From assembly GCF_050948175.1 (NCBI RefSeq), contig NC_135205.1:1711795-1775794 (forward strand): a stretch of 64,000 nucleotides of DNA. The letters are read 5' to 3'. Made by a program: the position numbers and the translations under genes. This DNA comes from Xylocopa sonorina (taxonomy: Eukaryota > Arthropoda > Insecta > Hymenoptera > Apidae). Below, in pieces: positions 13,722 through 26,299 of this stretch. Under the pieces are notes generated by a model. It was not told the origin of the DNA. It was given only the letters and a program-made list of their open reading frames with translations, and did not search any database. Numbering within the stretch: position 1 is the stretch's first letter; each line of letters starts with the position of its first letter.

Positions 13722-13915
13722 CTTGATGTACTGTAGCTAGTACCTGCACGTACACCCCCTTACTCGGCTCGTAGGAACGCGCGTTCGGTCGGTACGCGCA
13801 CACTTTCGTCGCCACAGGTTCGCGTAGCGAACGCGACCGAGGCGGCGCGAAGTTTGCCGAACGCCGCGGAGCCGGTTGTCGCGCTCCTCGCCAGATGCGA
13901 TGTCGAGTCAGTATC
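13722..13915 (-). other. Candidate minus-strand exon ending at a strong splice donor
   Basis: Read on the minus strand, CAAG at 13725-13722 is followed by GTAAGT (13721-13716), a near-perfect insect 5' splice site. The sequence upstream on that strand is CpG-rich. The 5' boundary is not defined and no protein is recognisable in the open frame that runs through. It faces the plus-strand donor at 14368, so the block could be a divergent promoter. A lone donor match can occur by chance. Confidence 0.25.
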
Positions 13916-13920
13916 GCGTC

Positions 13921-14164
13921 AGTCCTCCAGTGGAATTGGTCAGTGATCTGTGTCAGAGCAGGGCCAGTCGTCACTCTCCTTTTCTCGTCACCGTTTTTCC
14001 CGTCTCTTTTCAACTGATTTTCCCGTCCGGCCCACCTCGAGGTACGGAACGGTGGTTCGACGTGATATTCTCTGGTACATCCGTCGGTTCACCACCCGCG
14101 AACGCATCCCGTCGCTCTCGTCGCCGCGGACGCACGCCCGGTATCTTTGTATACCTGTAGAGTT

Positions 14165-14212
<48 letters not shown>

Positions 14213-14367
14213 GTATGTATACATACGCATAGTACCTATAGATAGATACACAGTAATACAGTGCCACAGTGGAGTTACCAGTGGGGAAAACAAAAATTAG
14301 TTTGCAAGCGGACGCGCCTCACGGCGACCGTCGTTCACCACGTTCTGGATCGGAGCAGCGGCAGCAG
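13921..14367 (+). promoter_or_regulatory. Candidate promoter and non-coding first exon
   Basis: Two arthropod initiator-like TCAGT motifs lie at 13919 and 13940 in a CpG-rich block. About 430 bases downstream CAG (14365-14367) meets GTGAGT (14368-14373), a consensus splice donor. The interval has no frame resembling a known protein and includes a (TA)n tract, which suits an untranslated leader better than coding sequence. No TATA box at the expected distance was noted. Alternatives are an enhancer or a fortuitous donor. The inferred direction is left to right, with downstream exons elsewhere in or beyond the window. Confidence 0.35.
14167..14224. repeat. (TA)n microsatellite with TATG variants
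   Basis: About 17 TA units followed by GTATATATATGTATGTATACATAC. It lies inside the candidate leader exon at 13921-14367. The short frame running through it gives only Ile-Tyr repeats. Confidence 0.95.
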
Positions 14368-14373
14368 GTGAGT

Positions 14374-15261
14374 GGAAAGTTTTAGTGTTGGATATCGTTT
14401 TGTGTTGCGACGTGTACGTTGGACCTTATGTCCCGCAGGGCCAAGTAACCTCGCCCGGTTTCTTGGAATTTTCGGCGATAAATAGGGTAACGGAACTCTT
14501 CGCGTCCGATCGAGCAACATTTTTATTCCTGGGCCGAGGCTGAACGCTCGTACGCGCCGGATACCAAGCATGTTTTTATTATTACACTTGTTGAAAATCG
14601 TATCGGTTTATGGTGCGTTCTTAGTCATTCGTCTGTTACTAATGTCACGACGATCTGTGCGACCATTTTGACAATGTTAGAGGAATCAATGTTATCGATC
14701 GTGCTCTTCCGTACAGCTACGAATTTCAGTAGTATCGGTCAGTATTAGTGCGTCCACGGTTTTTAAATCGTACAGCTGAAGTAACGCGAAATCGTATCGT
14801 AGTACATACGCGTAATTTCGACTGTTTACGTTCAGAAAATATTTCTAGTCCACCGTTTGGAATGTCGAGCCGTGTTTCACGATACAAAAACACCACTTTG
14901 TTGCTCATGACTGTTTCCATTCGTTCTTGTTTTCGTTGACCGAACGATGCGTTCAGTGACCCGATCGTTCAACGCGATTCACGTGTTTCGAAATTCATAC
15001 GACCGTCAAAATTCTTCTCTGCGAGGACGAGTTCTCTATATTTCATTTCTTAATGTCATTCGAAAAAATGACGAACCAAGGGGCAGATGATTCTTGCGCA
15101 AGGTGCTCGTAAACCGAGACCGGTAGTCCGTCGTTCTTCTCTTGGTCGTCTCTTGTTTTTCCCCTTTTTTTTCTCGTTCTCTTACCGTTAGTGGCCCGTC
15201 TCGCGGACGGGGAGCGTGTCGATCGGTGTCGAAATTTATGCTCTCGCGTACTTGCATTCTG
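14374..15261. other. Non-coding, no gene recognised
   Basis: Follows the splice donor at 14368, so it would be the start of an intron if that donor is used. Contains only short frames on both strands without similarity to known proteins. Confidence 0.45.
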
Positions 15262-15790
15262 GAGTACTCGTATCCACGAGTATCCGCGTTCTCGAGCAGC
15301 TTAGTTCGCGGAGAAATAAATTGCAGCGTGCCTGCCGAGCGTCTAAGTTTTCGAATGCCAATGTCTACGAGTACTTAAATTTTCCAATTTTTACATTCTC
15401 CAGTCCGTGAAGTTCCATCTGACTTTTCGTGCGTCTGTTTTTTGTAAAATGCCTAAACTTTTGAGCGTTTGAATTTTTAAATACTTGGATGATGATGTGT
15501 ACGAATTTGCAAGTATATATTAGAACTTTCGAGCATTTGAATGTTGAAATATCGAAGCACGAGTTAAGCTACCAAGTACTCGAACCGAGTACTCGAGTCC
15601 TAGCATATGAATTGCAGAATTCGGATTTTTCCATCCTCGCGAGTACTCCGAAACGGAAGTATCTATGAACTCGTTCTGTCAAGCGTTTTCCAGTATGTGT
15701 GCATGATCGAGTGCCTCTCGAGTATCCGCTGTAGCAAGTACGCGTGCCACCAGCTACTGAAATCGTCGAGCATCTGTTCAGCATTTGAAT
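15262..15790. repeat. Cluster of GAGTACTC palindromes and AGCNTTTGAAT motifs
   Basis: The 8-bp palindrome GAGTACTC is found exactly at 15262, 15587 and 15641, with near copies at 15369 (GAGTACTT) and 15574 (AAGTACTC). Interleaved are three copies of a 12-mer of the form (G/C)AGC(A/G)TTTGAAT at 15463, 15531 and 15779. Spacing is irregular, so this is either a decayed minisatellite or a clustered protein-binding site. No coding sequence was recognised. Confidence 0.55.
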
Positions 15791-18700
15791 TTTAAACACA
15801 CTCCTCAAATATAGAACGCGTTCTATCATTCGAAACCAGGAAATGGCTGCGTGCACACGATCGAGTTGGATATACCGTTGCCAGTTTATTGGATTAAGAT
15901 GTTCGCCCTGCTTGACTAATGAACGTTCCGTTATATCAATTAAACAGAAGCTAATTGTTACAGCTAACACCATTTTTGCTAATGCATTGTACACGACCCT
16001 TTTTCTTCTTTCCTCGCGATCTCTTCCGACGTATTAGAGTATCGTAATTACACGCGTTACTATTATTAACTGTTAATACGCGTCCTGGGCCGAACTGGTT
16101 TGCAAATCCGGATTCTCGTAACGTTGCCTCCCTTGCGGTGCATCGCTCGGAGCGCATCTTCGCTACGAACCGTGTAGTCTCTTCTCGAAACAATCTGTAT
16201 TCGATTTTAGACACCTCGATGCGGAAACCCCGTTCGCGGACCATTTCATGGGAGTACTTGACTTGTTAAATCAGGAACAATCGTATCGAGACGCGTAATG
16301 ACGCGTATAAAGTTGCCTTTTTTTCCCTTTTCAATTTTTTAATGAACAAAAAATGGTTAATTCAAATACAATCAACCCTTGCAGATTTACTTTCATAGCG
16401 GCAAAGTAGATATTAAGGAACTCGGTTTTCTAGAGCTTCAATATTTATAATTCATTTGAATACATACACGAACTAGAATTCGAATTTCTTATGTTATTTT
16501 TTCACGCTTCTATAATAATTCATTTAAGACGTCAAACTAAGGACTGTTATCGATCAAAGAATTCGTAATCACCATAACATTCGTGCTCTTTTTTTAAACT
16601 TTCTTTTGTACAGAAATGTTTTTAGGGGAAATAGATAGATTTGAAATGCGAGGACCGTTGAAACCTGGACGTGGCGTAGACACGTTCAATTTCGATTTTA
16701 ACGAAGGTAGCGTCCCGAGAAGTTTTTCCACGCACAGAGCGGACAATGGCCCGCCGAGCGGCTCGAGCGGCGGCCGTCGAGGTTAAAATCGAATGTGTGT
16801 CACGTTCACCGGCCGCGTCGATTAGTAATCGGAGCGCGCGAGCGGCAATTACACTTGAAAAAGTCAATGTTACGGTGGAAGGTTTCGGTGCGGGGTTGCG
16901 CAACCGCGCGTGTTCCGGGTTACATCCGAGGGAACAGAGTCGTTTTCGCGGCCCTGTGAACCGTACGGAGCTGCCATCGTTTCAAACGCTTATTGTATTT
17001 CTAATCAGCTCTTTGTTCGAGATTGTTGGGATCAGATAGAACGCGTGGCTAATACGCACCTATGAGTATCGAGGGTCGAATCGAACCGTTTTATCGGTCG
17101 TATGTATATTAGGATTTCGAATCGAGGTTTAACGGAGATTAGTCACTCGTATCGAGACGTTGTTTCGAATCTTGTTATTCTGGATAGAGGTGTGCAGGAT
17201 TATAGATATCGGAGTGATCGATGGCTAGGGATAAGAGGAGTACCTTGTGACGTTTTAGTTTTATTGTCGTCATCGAGGCTGACGTTATTTACCATTCGTC
17301 ATCGTTTCGAGAATCTTTTAGAGTCTTCTCGATTACCTCTAAACATGTTTGGTAACAATGCATTATCGGTATAGTATCTCGTTATTGTGAAACAATTGTT
17401 ATCACTTTTTATCTAGATAAAAGTCTCGTGTAATTATCGTATCTGTTATCGATGCGCATTGTCGCAATTTCATCGCGTCTTTTTATTAAATTTACTCCAA
17501 AAGAATCACATTTTAAGTAACAGTTGTTAAGAAAATTAAACGACAAAGTTTTTAATATATAGATTAATACGAGCATGTATTATAACAATAGATATTTAAA
17601 TAAGTTCGAGGTTGTTACTTTGTTGGCAGAATAAAGAAAATTGTTATCTTTAATTATTTGATTTTTCATATTTATGCTTTGGCTAACGCGAGTCCTCGCG
17701 TTTTTCAACGTGACGCTTGCATCGCGATATGCAACTAACTATGGGAAAAGGATCTAAAAGGATCTAAAAGTGAACACTTAAGCGAGTCGTTTAAAAGCAA
17801 AAGTATAAAGACTGCTTGCATTTATTATCTTCTTACACGCTAGTCTTGAAAACGAGGGAAGCAAAATTACTCGCATTACATATAATATAGAGTGGAAATG
17901 CAAATGTTGTATACCACGTTACGCTAAAAACGTAAAGTCCAATTAACGATGAAGTTCGTCCCAAAACTGTCCTCGAGAAACACTGTTCGATGCCGATGAA
18001 ATATCATAGAGCAGAAATGGCAGCCCTAACCCAGATACTTGGCGACTCCCTGCAGACGCCACTACTCCTCGAGGGGACGGTTTGAAATAACGCCAGCTCG
18101 GGAATTCTATTGACGGTACGAGAGAAAGAGCGTATAGCCGGCGGTGATCGCTCGAAGCGATCCTAGGGGACTTAAATGTCAAGGTCCGATACGTCCCCCG
18201 AATGTCGGTATTAAGCATCGTACGCGTAATTTACGAAGATTATTTACTGTACAATTAGATAACCCGCGTCGCGCGGATATTAGACGCTCTTGCGTGGGTA
18301 ATGGTCCCGCGAGTCGCATCACAAGCCTAGGAGAAATCCTTCAGTTTTTCTTGGCCAACGCAGCCTGGGCATAATATACGATACGCACGGTGTAACGAGG
18401 TATGTAATGGGTAATAATGTGTAATGATATAATGCGTACATTCCACGGGGTACGTTTGCTATAACAAACATTGTTAGCGGGGGACGCGAGGCACCGCGGC
18501 CTGGTTCCCTGACCGTAAAAGGGCCCGTGGTCCACCGCTGAACGATTCCTCGAACGGCCCTCGACGATGCGCCTCTACGGCGTTGTAATACACGCGGCCC
18601 TCGAAGAGGGAACGCCGCTGGCACGGCCAGAATCGACCATCTAATTCCGGATACAAATGGGACGATCGTTTGTTGCGTCGTCACCCCTCGCGATCTTTTT

Positions 18701-19558
18701 GCCTCGCGTATCCCGTGCCACAACCGCGGACCTACCTGAAACTGGTATACGAGCGTAATGGATAAGAAAATCGGTGAAGAGATGGCAAGAAAATCTCTCT
18801 CTCTCTCGCGCGTTGGACCCACAGGGCTCTTCCGTACCCTTCGAACGAAAGGAAAAGCAAGCGTTAATATCGCGACAAGGAGAGGAGAGCACGCGATAAT
18901 TGAACATTTCCTCGGTGGTTCGATGCGTCGGGAGATAAGCCGTTTGCCCGTGGTGCGGGTACGACGCGTTCAAGTTCCGCGAGCGAACGCTTCGCAGCTT
19001 TCAGCCTTCTCTCCACCGTTGATTTATCTGATTCCGTCCGATCCCGGCTTTCCTTTTGTCCCTTAAAACCGTGCATCGTCGCCAGGGTTTCTCGTCCTTC
19101 CGTTCTTCGTTTTTCGCCTCTGATACGCGTCTCAATAGCTGCTTAACAGCGGTGATTTGAATGCGCGCAAGGACACGACCGCGGCGCTTGAAATGGCTGC
19201 CGGCCAGCCTCGTTTATTTTCCGCGATTCTTATCGAGCCCTGTCACTCGATCACGCCGGGCTCTGTGTTCGGTGAAAATTTTATCCCCCGTTCATTTTTA
19301 ACGCGCACAGTACACGCGACCGTCGTTGGGTTTAAGGCAGTGAGCGATGAGCCCTGTCGATATCATAGGTATCGATTTTATTACCTGTGTACGAACCGCG
19401 CTTATGACGTTTTCTTTTTCAGAAATCATTTTATAGTATCAGGTTTATATACTTATTAGGTTGAACGTGACTATTTGGTTTTGCATTTGCGTAAAATGGA
19501 TCAAGCAAGTATTTTAGTAGGTCACAGATTATGAACGAAGTTTATTAGAATACGATAA
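15791..19558. other. Non-coding, no gene recognised
   Basis: Alternates AT-rich (16.3-16.65, 17.4-17.95 kb) and CpG-rich (16.65-17.0, 18.0-19.4 kb) sequence. GGATCTAAAA is tandemly duplicated near 17752, and a loose (GTAATG) string lies near 18.40-18.44 kb. A 167-codon minus frame at 18319-18822 lies in CpG-rich sequence with competing frames and matches nothing known. Confidence 0.5.
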
Positions 19559-19586
19559 CAGAGAGTGAGAGAAAGAGAGAGAGTGA
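19559..19586. repeat. Interrupted (GA)n tract
   Basis: Runs of GAGA broken by GTGA and GAAA, the same tract type as the CT tract at 1887, in the opposite orientation. Potential GAGA-factor sites. Confidence 0.8.
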
Positions 19587-20936
19587 ATAAATGGAGGAAA
19601 CGTCTCGTTTGTCAGCGGACCGATTACCACTATCGATTTCGAGCGGACGTGGATATCACATACGAATCGGTCGCGAAGACACCGTGAATCGTTTGACCAG
19701 AAAGTCTCGCGCCACTGCCTCGATGTTACTCTGCTCGACTCGTTTCCCTTGCGACTAACGAGGCTGAATAATTGCCTACTAAGCGAGTGATTAATTAGCC
19801 GGACGCTCGTTTCGATGGGAAATCGAACAAGTTTCGAGCATCTTTAGCTTTAGTCGAGGGAATCTGAATTCTTGGCGGTGACCTCGTTGGATCGAGGACT
19901 CTGATCGATTTTCCGGTTGCTTTGGCGTGAAATTTCTTCGATGAGTCTTCCTTTTATATTTCTCTCGTTAGGAACGCGAAAGGCTAACTGTTGCAGTTTA
20001 TCGAGTAATAATAATAATAATATTTATTCCTTTCGTAAAAAAAGATAAATGTGCGTAAAAACAGAGAAATAAATTATTTACGCTTCGCTGTCCAATTTCC
20101 TTCGGCTCTCGTAAGAAAATGGCGAGCTACAAATCGATCACAAGAATATTCGTCGTAACGTTGGAAATAAGTTGAAAAATGTCAGGGACGATTCGAGAAA
20201 GGTTAAAGTCACGGATAAACGTCCATTATTAAGAATATTGTTCGTAGAATTTTAATATCACGACAAATCCAAGTTTTCTTTTATTCAAAATCTCTAGATT
20301 TGAATTTCAACGATCGAAGCAGTTATGAGACTAGAGTGCGTAAACATACAAGAGAGACCAAGGGCTGCGCAAGTTTCGCGTGTCATTACTTTTCGCTTGG
20401 CGGAAGTCCGTTGGCAGGATCTTCGATTTCGATCATCATTAAGACACGTTTACGGTTGGCGTCGAGAACCACGGTAATTATGCCGATGACGCGATAATTG
20501 GGGTACACAGATTCGGTTCGATCCGCCATAACGCGTATCTCGTCCTAACCTCGAGTGCGCGCGAGGACTTCCTTAATCATACGCGATTAGATCTGAATCG
20601 TAAATTTGTCATTCGCGCGACGTGCCTCGCGAACGATCTCTCGCTTGCCTCTCCGCCGTATTCCTGTTTCACTTTTTAACGTCCGCATTGCGTTACGAAT
20701 TACCGACGCCGAAAGAAACACGAATGCGCGCGCGCGCGCGCGCGTTTTATTTAACGCGCGGACCGCAGCTTTGGATTAAGGTTCACTTTGAATTGCAAAT
20801 ATTACGCGTGTTTCGACAGTTTCACACTTGTGACTTTTATTTTCCTCGTTGTGTAACCTATACATAAAAGATCGAGCGATTCAAGTGACAAATTGATGTA
20901 GCGAGATAAACATCTAGTTAATCGAGAGTAGGTTAT
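19587..20936. other. Non-coding with two short microsatellites
   Basis: Contains (AAT)n at about 20006-20024 and an alternating (CG)n run at about 20725-20745, a sequence type able to adopt Z-DNA. No frame resembles a known protein. Confidence 0.6.
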
Positions 20937-20956
20937 CATAACATCGCTATGTTATG
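20937..20956. other. 8-bp stem, 4-base loop hairpin
   Basis: CATAACAT (20937-20944) and ATGTTATG (20949-20956) are exact reverse complements around CGCT. Too short for a microRNA precursor. Confidence 0.45.
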
Positions 20957-22670
20957 TTACAAATTTCACCGGATAACGATAAATTTTAATCGAAAATTTC
21001 TTTCTATCAATTTATTAACGGAAAACAAAGACGAATAAATTAATTATCGAGAAAAATAGATATTTTAGATGCGTCAGAGCAATTAGGAGGTTTAATTGCA
21101 AACAGGAAGAGGGAGAGAGTTTTCTGGTTTTTCAACGACTTTTCAGCTTCGCCGGTGCTCTAATTCGAGCTGCACTACGAAGAATTCAGGGATTCCTCGG
21201 TTCATCGAACTGTGACCAACGACTGCGATGCTTACCGACTTTCCACGCTAGAGTAATCCCCGCGGTGCGCGAATAAATCGAGCGGACTCTCGTTTTCAAA
21301 GGAATTAGCCGAACGCTCGAATCGTTTCGAATATCTAACAATGATACAGGATTTAGAGAATGAAAGTGTTGCGCAACGTTCTATTCTAGGAATTGAATCT
21401 CGTAAACCGATAACAAGTTTCCACTTCGGTTCTGCCATTCGTCAAAGAAACTTATGGATAATATTAACAAACCTCGACAAATTAGACGTCAATTAAACGT
21501 AAAATTATTATATCAAATTAAAGAACCAACTCCACGCAGCTGAAAACGTGGAAGATGTTCGTTCTTTTAGCAATTATCATTTTTCTTTTTAATCAAAGTT
21601 TCTTCCTCAGTTTCGAGTTCGTACTTCGTTGTTGCTCCCGATTCGGACGTTAATTTACGTCGCGCGCTGGAAATAGTTTGTTAACGCTTTATGAACCGGT
21701 TTCCCGCGCGGCTTCGCCTCGCTAATATATTACAGGCGCGTTGCATCACCGCGTCAGATTGTATCGCGCTAAACGCGTTACGCTCCGCGTGATTTTTCGA
21801 CGCCGCGGTTTTAATGCATCCCCGCGTCGGCGTTGTCCTTCCATCCGTTTCTTTCCACGTCCAGCGATCGCGAGGGAACGCGTGCAAAAAGCTACTTATA
21901 CGAGGCGAGCGTGATAAAAGAAAGTTTTAGCAGCAGCAATTACCGATCGCGCAAAACACAGGTCGTCGATCGTTTCTAGAATGTAACGCGCCCCCCGTCT
22001 ATGGGAAAGCAACTCGGTCGTCGACGCTACACGAGCAACGCGTTCTTTCGACGACTCGTCAACGTATCCAGAGCGAATTCAGAGCTGAACGATTGAAATC
22101 GAAAGCAAACACGACGATTTAATGAACGCTTCGCGAACGAACGGTGGTTACTCGTAATTTCTTTCTTTCGAACCGAAGGAAAACCGATTCGATGTCTTCT
22201 GTGCGCTCCGATTTGCCAATGTTCGACTGTGCAATAAGAAATGTTGCGACATTTCGTAACACGCTTTTTTATTTTCACGTTATAATGCGTTTATAGAATG
22301 TGCACAGAAGTGACGATTAAAGTTGGTGGTAGACTATTGAATAAAAAAATGTCGTTAAATAAATATTTATATTTCTATGTGTGGCAAAGAATATTCGCAA
22401 TCAAAATTTTTAGCTACCAAAGCTATTTATGTAAAAAGCGTAAGGGAAGATGATCGATGCACTCGCACGCGGCATGCGGTGACGCCACTCACCATCCTTC
22501 TATTAGATTATAGGAAAATAAGCATATTTCCATTTAAAAAGACTAACTTGTCCTGATATCTTCCTTATTTATGTTAATATAAAAGTAACATCAGTACCGC
22601 ATGATGTGTGCCTTCATACCAAATAATTTTTGTAAGAGCATTCTTTTTCCAACGTGAATACACTACAAAA
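20957..22670. other. Non-coding, no gene recognised
   Basis: AT-rich at 20.95-21.1 and 21.45-21.6 kb, CpG-rich at 21.65-22.25 kb. Only short frames without known similarity. Confidence 0.5.
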
Positions 22671-22745
22671 TTTAAACGAAACACCCTATATATAAATTAC
22701 ATTTTTTAATACCTACATACATACATACATGTATATATATATTCT
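22671..22745 (-). mobile_element. Possible transposon end
   Basis: Read on the minus strand, the sequence TATATAGGGTGTTTCGTTTA at about 22694-22675 resembles the AGGGTGTTT-type ends seen on many insect DNA transposons (compare CAGGGTGTTTAGG at 56560 and CAGAGTGTTCTGG at 59134). The neighbouring stretch has TACA tetranucleotides and a TA tract. No partner end, target duplication or coding remnant was found. Confidence 0.25.
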
Positions 22746-25700
22746 AAACGTAAAGCAACAAGTCCTTTATTAAGTTTGTATTTCTCGACCAGCTAGGCAC
22801 TTTTCTTGCCACACTCTTTGACCAAAAGTCGACGACAACAAGTATCGCGTTAACCGCATAACGATAGCGCGCGTCTATTAATTTCACTGGCAAGATCGAT
22901 CGTCTAAAGGGCGACATCGTTTACGGGACGAGCCACTAATAAAAGTCCCCGCGTCGACATTGCCCGCTCGTCTGTACAACAATACGCCATTCTACTTGGC
23001 CGTTCACCAGCCATTTTCCCCGCCATTGAGCCCCATCGAGCAAAGTGGCGCGGCGGATACACGAAAGGGTACATCCGTGGCGTAATCCACGAGGCTCTGA
23101 CCGACCTTCGATCGTCGAAGAACCGGAAGATCGAGTCGTCCTCTCCGCTCGGTTGCTCCCGAGAGAAGCGGACCGGCCGGTGACTCTTCATAGCCCTCGT
23201 AAACGCCAATTACAATAATTACGATAACTGTGGCGCCTGGCCGCGGAGCAATGGACGCCGCTAACTTCTGTCCGCGCTTAACCAGCCCAGGGGGGAGGGG
23301 ACTCCTTTCTCTGTCCACTTTATTAATCACCACCGTTTAATTAATATTCGAAGCGCGTATCGACGGTAACGATTAGTCGATCGACCGTGACCGATTCAGC
23401 TTGCGTCCGTCTTAATCAGTGGCGCTTAGTTCGTACCACCGAAAGGGTGCTCGAAAAATACGAGATCGCGAGAAATAATTTCGATTGTTGGTTAGCGTGG
23501 ATGGTTTAATGTAATAGAATTAGTTTTTGTTTGTTCTTGTTCGATTCGGTAAAACGGAGCCTTGGACAGAGCGGTAATATATGCTAATGTTATCGACGCA
23601 ACTGTAGCCGCAGGTGTAATGGTTACTAATTAGATGCCTCGGAGCCAATTCCTGTTTCCTGGGTACTAGACTGCTTGATAAAAAGGAATGCCTACTGAAA
23701 TGTCGTACGACGACTGATATTGGACGAGTTTCCCGATTTTTATCACTTTTTTTCAGCAGTGATCCACATTCTTTAGTATTTTTGTATGTGGCGGCTGGAT
23801 TGAACGGCAGAGTATAATTTTATTTTTCACGCGAGATTGGCTTCCCACGTACGAGTTATTGAATCTTCGAGAAAAAGTTCAAAAGTGATATAAAAAAGTT
23901 GCGTAAGAAAAGAAATTGTTTCGGAGGCTAAAGTGTTTTTTCACTGAGAAAAATCGCAACTCCTTCTCGAAACGGAAAGTAAATTTCACTGGAGCGATTT
24001 TTTCCGAGCAACGAATAGCTGAAGAGATAATCGCGTGGAACTATTCTAACGGAGCCTCGTGCAAGCGTTCGCAGACGATCCTCGTTAATCGTTCTGCCAG
24101 TGAAACTCGGCCATTTGCCAGTCAGCCGTCGAGGGTCTCTTTTTCTCTTCGCTAGTTGTAAACGCGAATCTTATCGTGAAACTTTCGTTGGTAGACACGA
24201 TGAAAGGCGAATGTCATCGCTTTTGCGAAGCGACACCCCTTCGTGCGACCTAAATTCAAAGGGCTGGTAATCGTCGCGTTCTGGAGCCGTAAAACAAATT
24301 CGGAAGATATAAGTTTGCTTATTTCTTATGCTTCTGAGGAAAATGCGCGCGATTAATAATGATCGCCTATGACACGGGGCAAATTAAGTGTTTGGATGTC
24401 CTGTTGGCGATGCATCGTTTCGTCACGCGCAATTTCGCATCCTTACAATGTAACTTTGCTAAAACGTTCTGTCGCGTCTTTCTTCTAATGATCGCTTCGT
24501 GAGACTATGGATTTTAATTTTTTCATCGACTGTTTAATGTGTAATGAAACGAAGCGAAAGATTACACAACAGCGGACTTCGCATTGGGCACCTAAGAGCA
24601 CCTTAATCACACACATTTCTACATCACTTTGTCACAAGGAAATGAAAATATCAATGGAACTTCTGTATTCATAATTTGAGTTCCAGTGAACCCTAATTAT
24701 TTTTTTAGATATTATCATAACTGGTTTAATAAGTCAGTTGAATAATTATTCAAATCAATTAGATTAGAATCATCTGTAAAACGTAAATAGATAGGAGAAT
24801 TATAGGATAATACAGAATTTGTCTTGAATTCATCGTTCCTAATTTCGCGGAATAATGGTTCGATAAATTAAAGCGCTATGGCCGACCTCCAACTCGAACC
24901 TTCGTGCTCTGGGAAGATTGCATTCTACTGGTTGCAAAGGGTCGAGCAGTAAAGCTCACGACTCCTCTTCCCTACGCTCCATCCGGTTGTTCCTCTTGTT
25001 ACCTACGTTCGTGTAGTCTCGCCTAGATACACGGAACGTCACCCAGATGCACGGTGGGTGCCGGGGTCCTTACGTTGCTCCGTTCACGGGATACGAACGA
25101 TCTTGCACTTCCTCATTATGGCCGGTTATGCGCTCGAGAAACTGCCCCCTCGCCCATTTTTCTGCTCGCTCGTTACCAAGAAACCCGGTCTAAATGCGCA
25201 CCGACTTGGCTCCCTCCTTTCGTTTGATTGCACCTTGCATTTCTTTGTTCCATACCAACCAGAAGAAGGTACAGTATCTTGGGATCGCCCTCTTCGTTCC
25301 ACTGCATGTTGCATTTTGTCTGTAGAATTTTGTTTCCTACATTTTTCGTAGAAATTAATTTCATCCATTCGATATCTTTGGCATGACTTGGGCGCTCTTG
25401 AGTTTTATTCCATCGCACGTTCCATTAACACAGACATTGCCCTCGTTTGTTGCTTTTAACGTGATTTAGGTGCTCCTGAACACTCATCTGGAAAACAAGC
25501 TGTCGTACCCTCCAGTCTTCTAATTTTATTACCCGTTGTATGACACTTGCAGCACTTGGATCGTTAACTCGTTCCAGCACACGCTTACGTGGACGTTATT
25601 TCAGTTGGTGAACTGCTCAGTTCGAATTGGGTGCTGTTGGGTGCTCGGTAGAAGATCGAACTCATTCGAACCTTTGTTAATTTCGGTGAAAGTAAACTCG

Positions 25701-26299
25701 TATCCGGAGGGGCTTTATCGAACCGCGATGTTCTACGCGCAACGAAGGCCTCGCGTCTCGTCCCATCTATAAATAAGAATCCATCATCGTAATAACCCCG
25801 CGGTTCGAGCCTCGTTCCTGACACACGTCCCACCGACGAATCAGGCTCCCATTCAACGTTTCCACGGCGAATAATTACGCATCCGTGTGTCTGCACCGAG
25901 CGTAGAGCGATACCCGTGTACCATTTCAATATGCAGTCGGGAACGGCAGAGGGAACGGTTGCGTACGCGCTACGTGACCTCTGTCATTTAGCCGCGGTTG
26001 TAATCCACGGACGGCGCGCGAGGAGGGGTTGGCTCGTTTCAGCCTGTCTGAGATTTCACGGCGCACAATGCTGGCTCGTTTCTTACCGTTCGAGGCGAGA
26101 GTTAGACGGAGGGCACTCGGCTGCCCCCGTTTCATTTTCGCGTTGCTCGCCGCGGCAATTCTACCCGTTTGACACAGCGGCGCGGCGTGTAACGACCTTC
26201 GCGGATAATAGCTCTCGGGTGCTCCCTCGGCTGGCGAGCGCGTACAATTTCAGACGCAGAGGTAAAACGGGATAATTCGCTTTCGCGAAGGAGAGAGTG
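22746..26299. other. Non-coding, no gene recognised
   Basis: CpG-rich at 22.8-23.4 and 25.7-26.3 kb, AT-rich around 24.5-24.85 kb. Frames up to 119 codons lie in the CpG-rich parts with counterparts on the other strand and match no known protein. A GGTTCGA string near 25802 was checked as a tRNA T-loop and does not sit in a foldable tRNA. Confidence 0.5.

Noticed and set aside
14150..14300. Ile-Tyr repeat peptides on both strands
   Set aside because: Translation of a (TA)n microsatellite, not a gene; the same applies to 33896-34081 and 34005-34223.
24880..24960. Minus-strand GGTTCGAG with a possible tRNA body
   Set aside because: Could not be folded into a cloverleaf; the T stem does not pair.
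25795..25825. GGTTCGAGCC string resembling a tRNA T-loop
   Set aside because: Flanking bases do not form a T stem, and no acceptor, D or anticodon arms are present.
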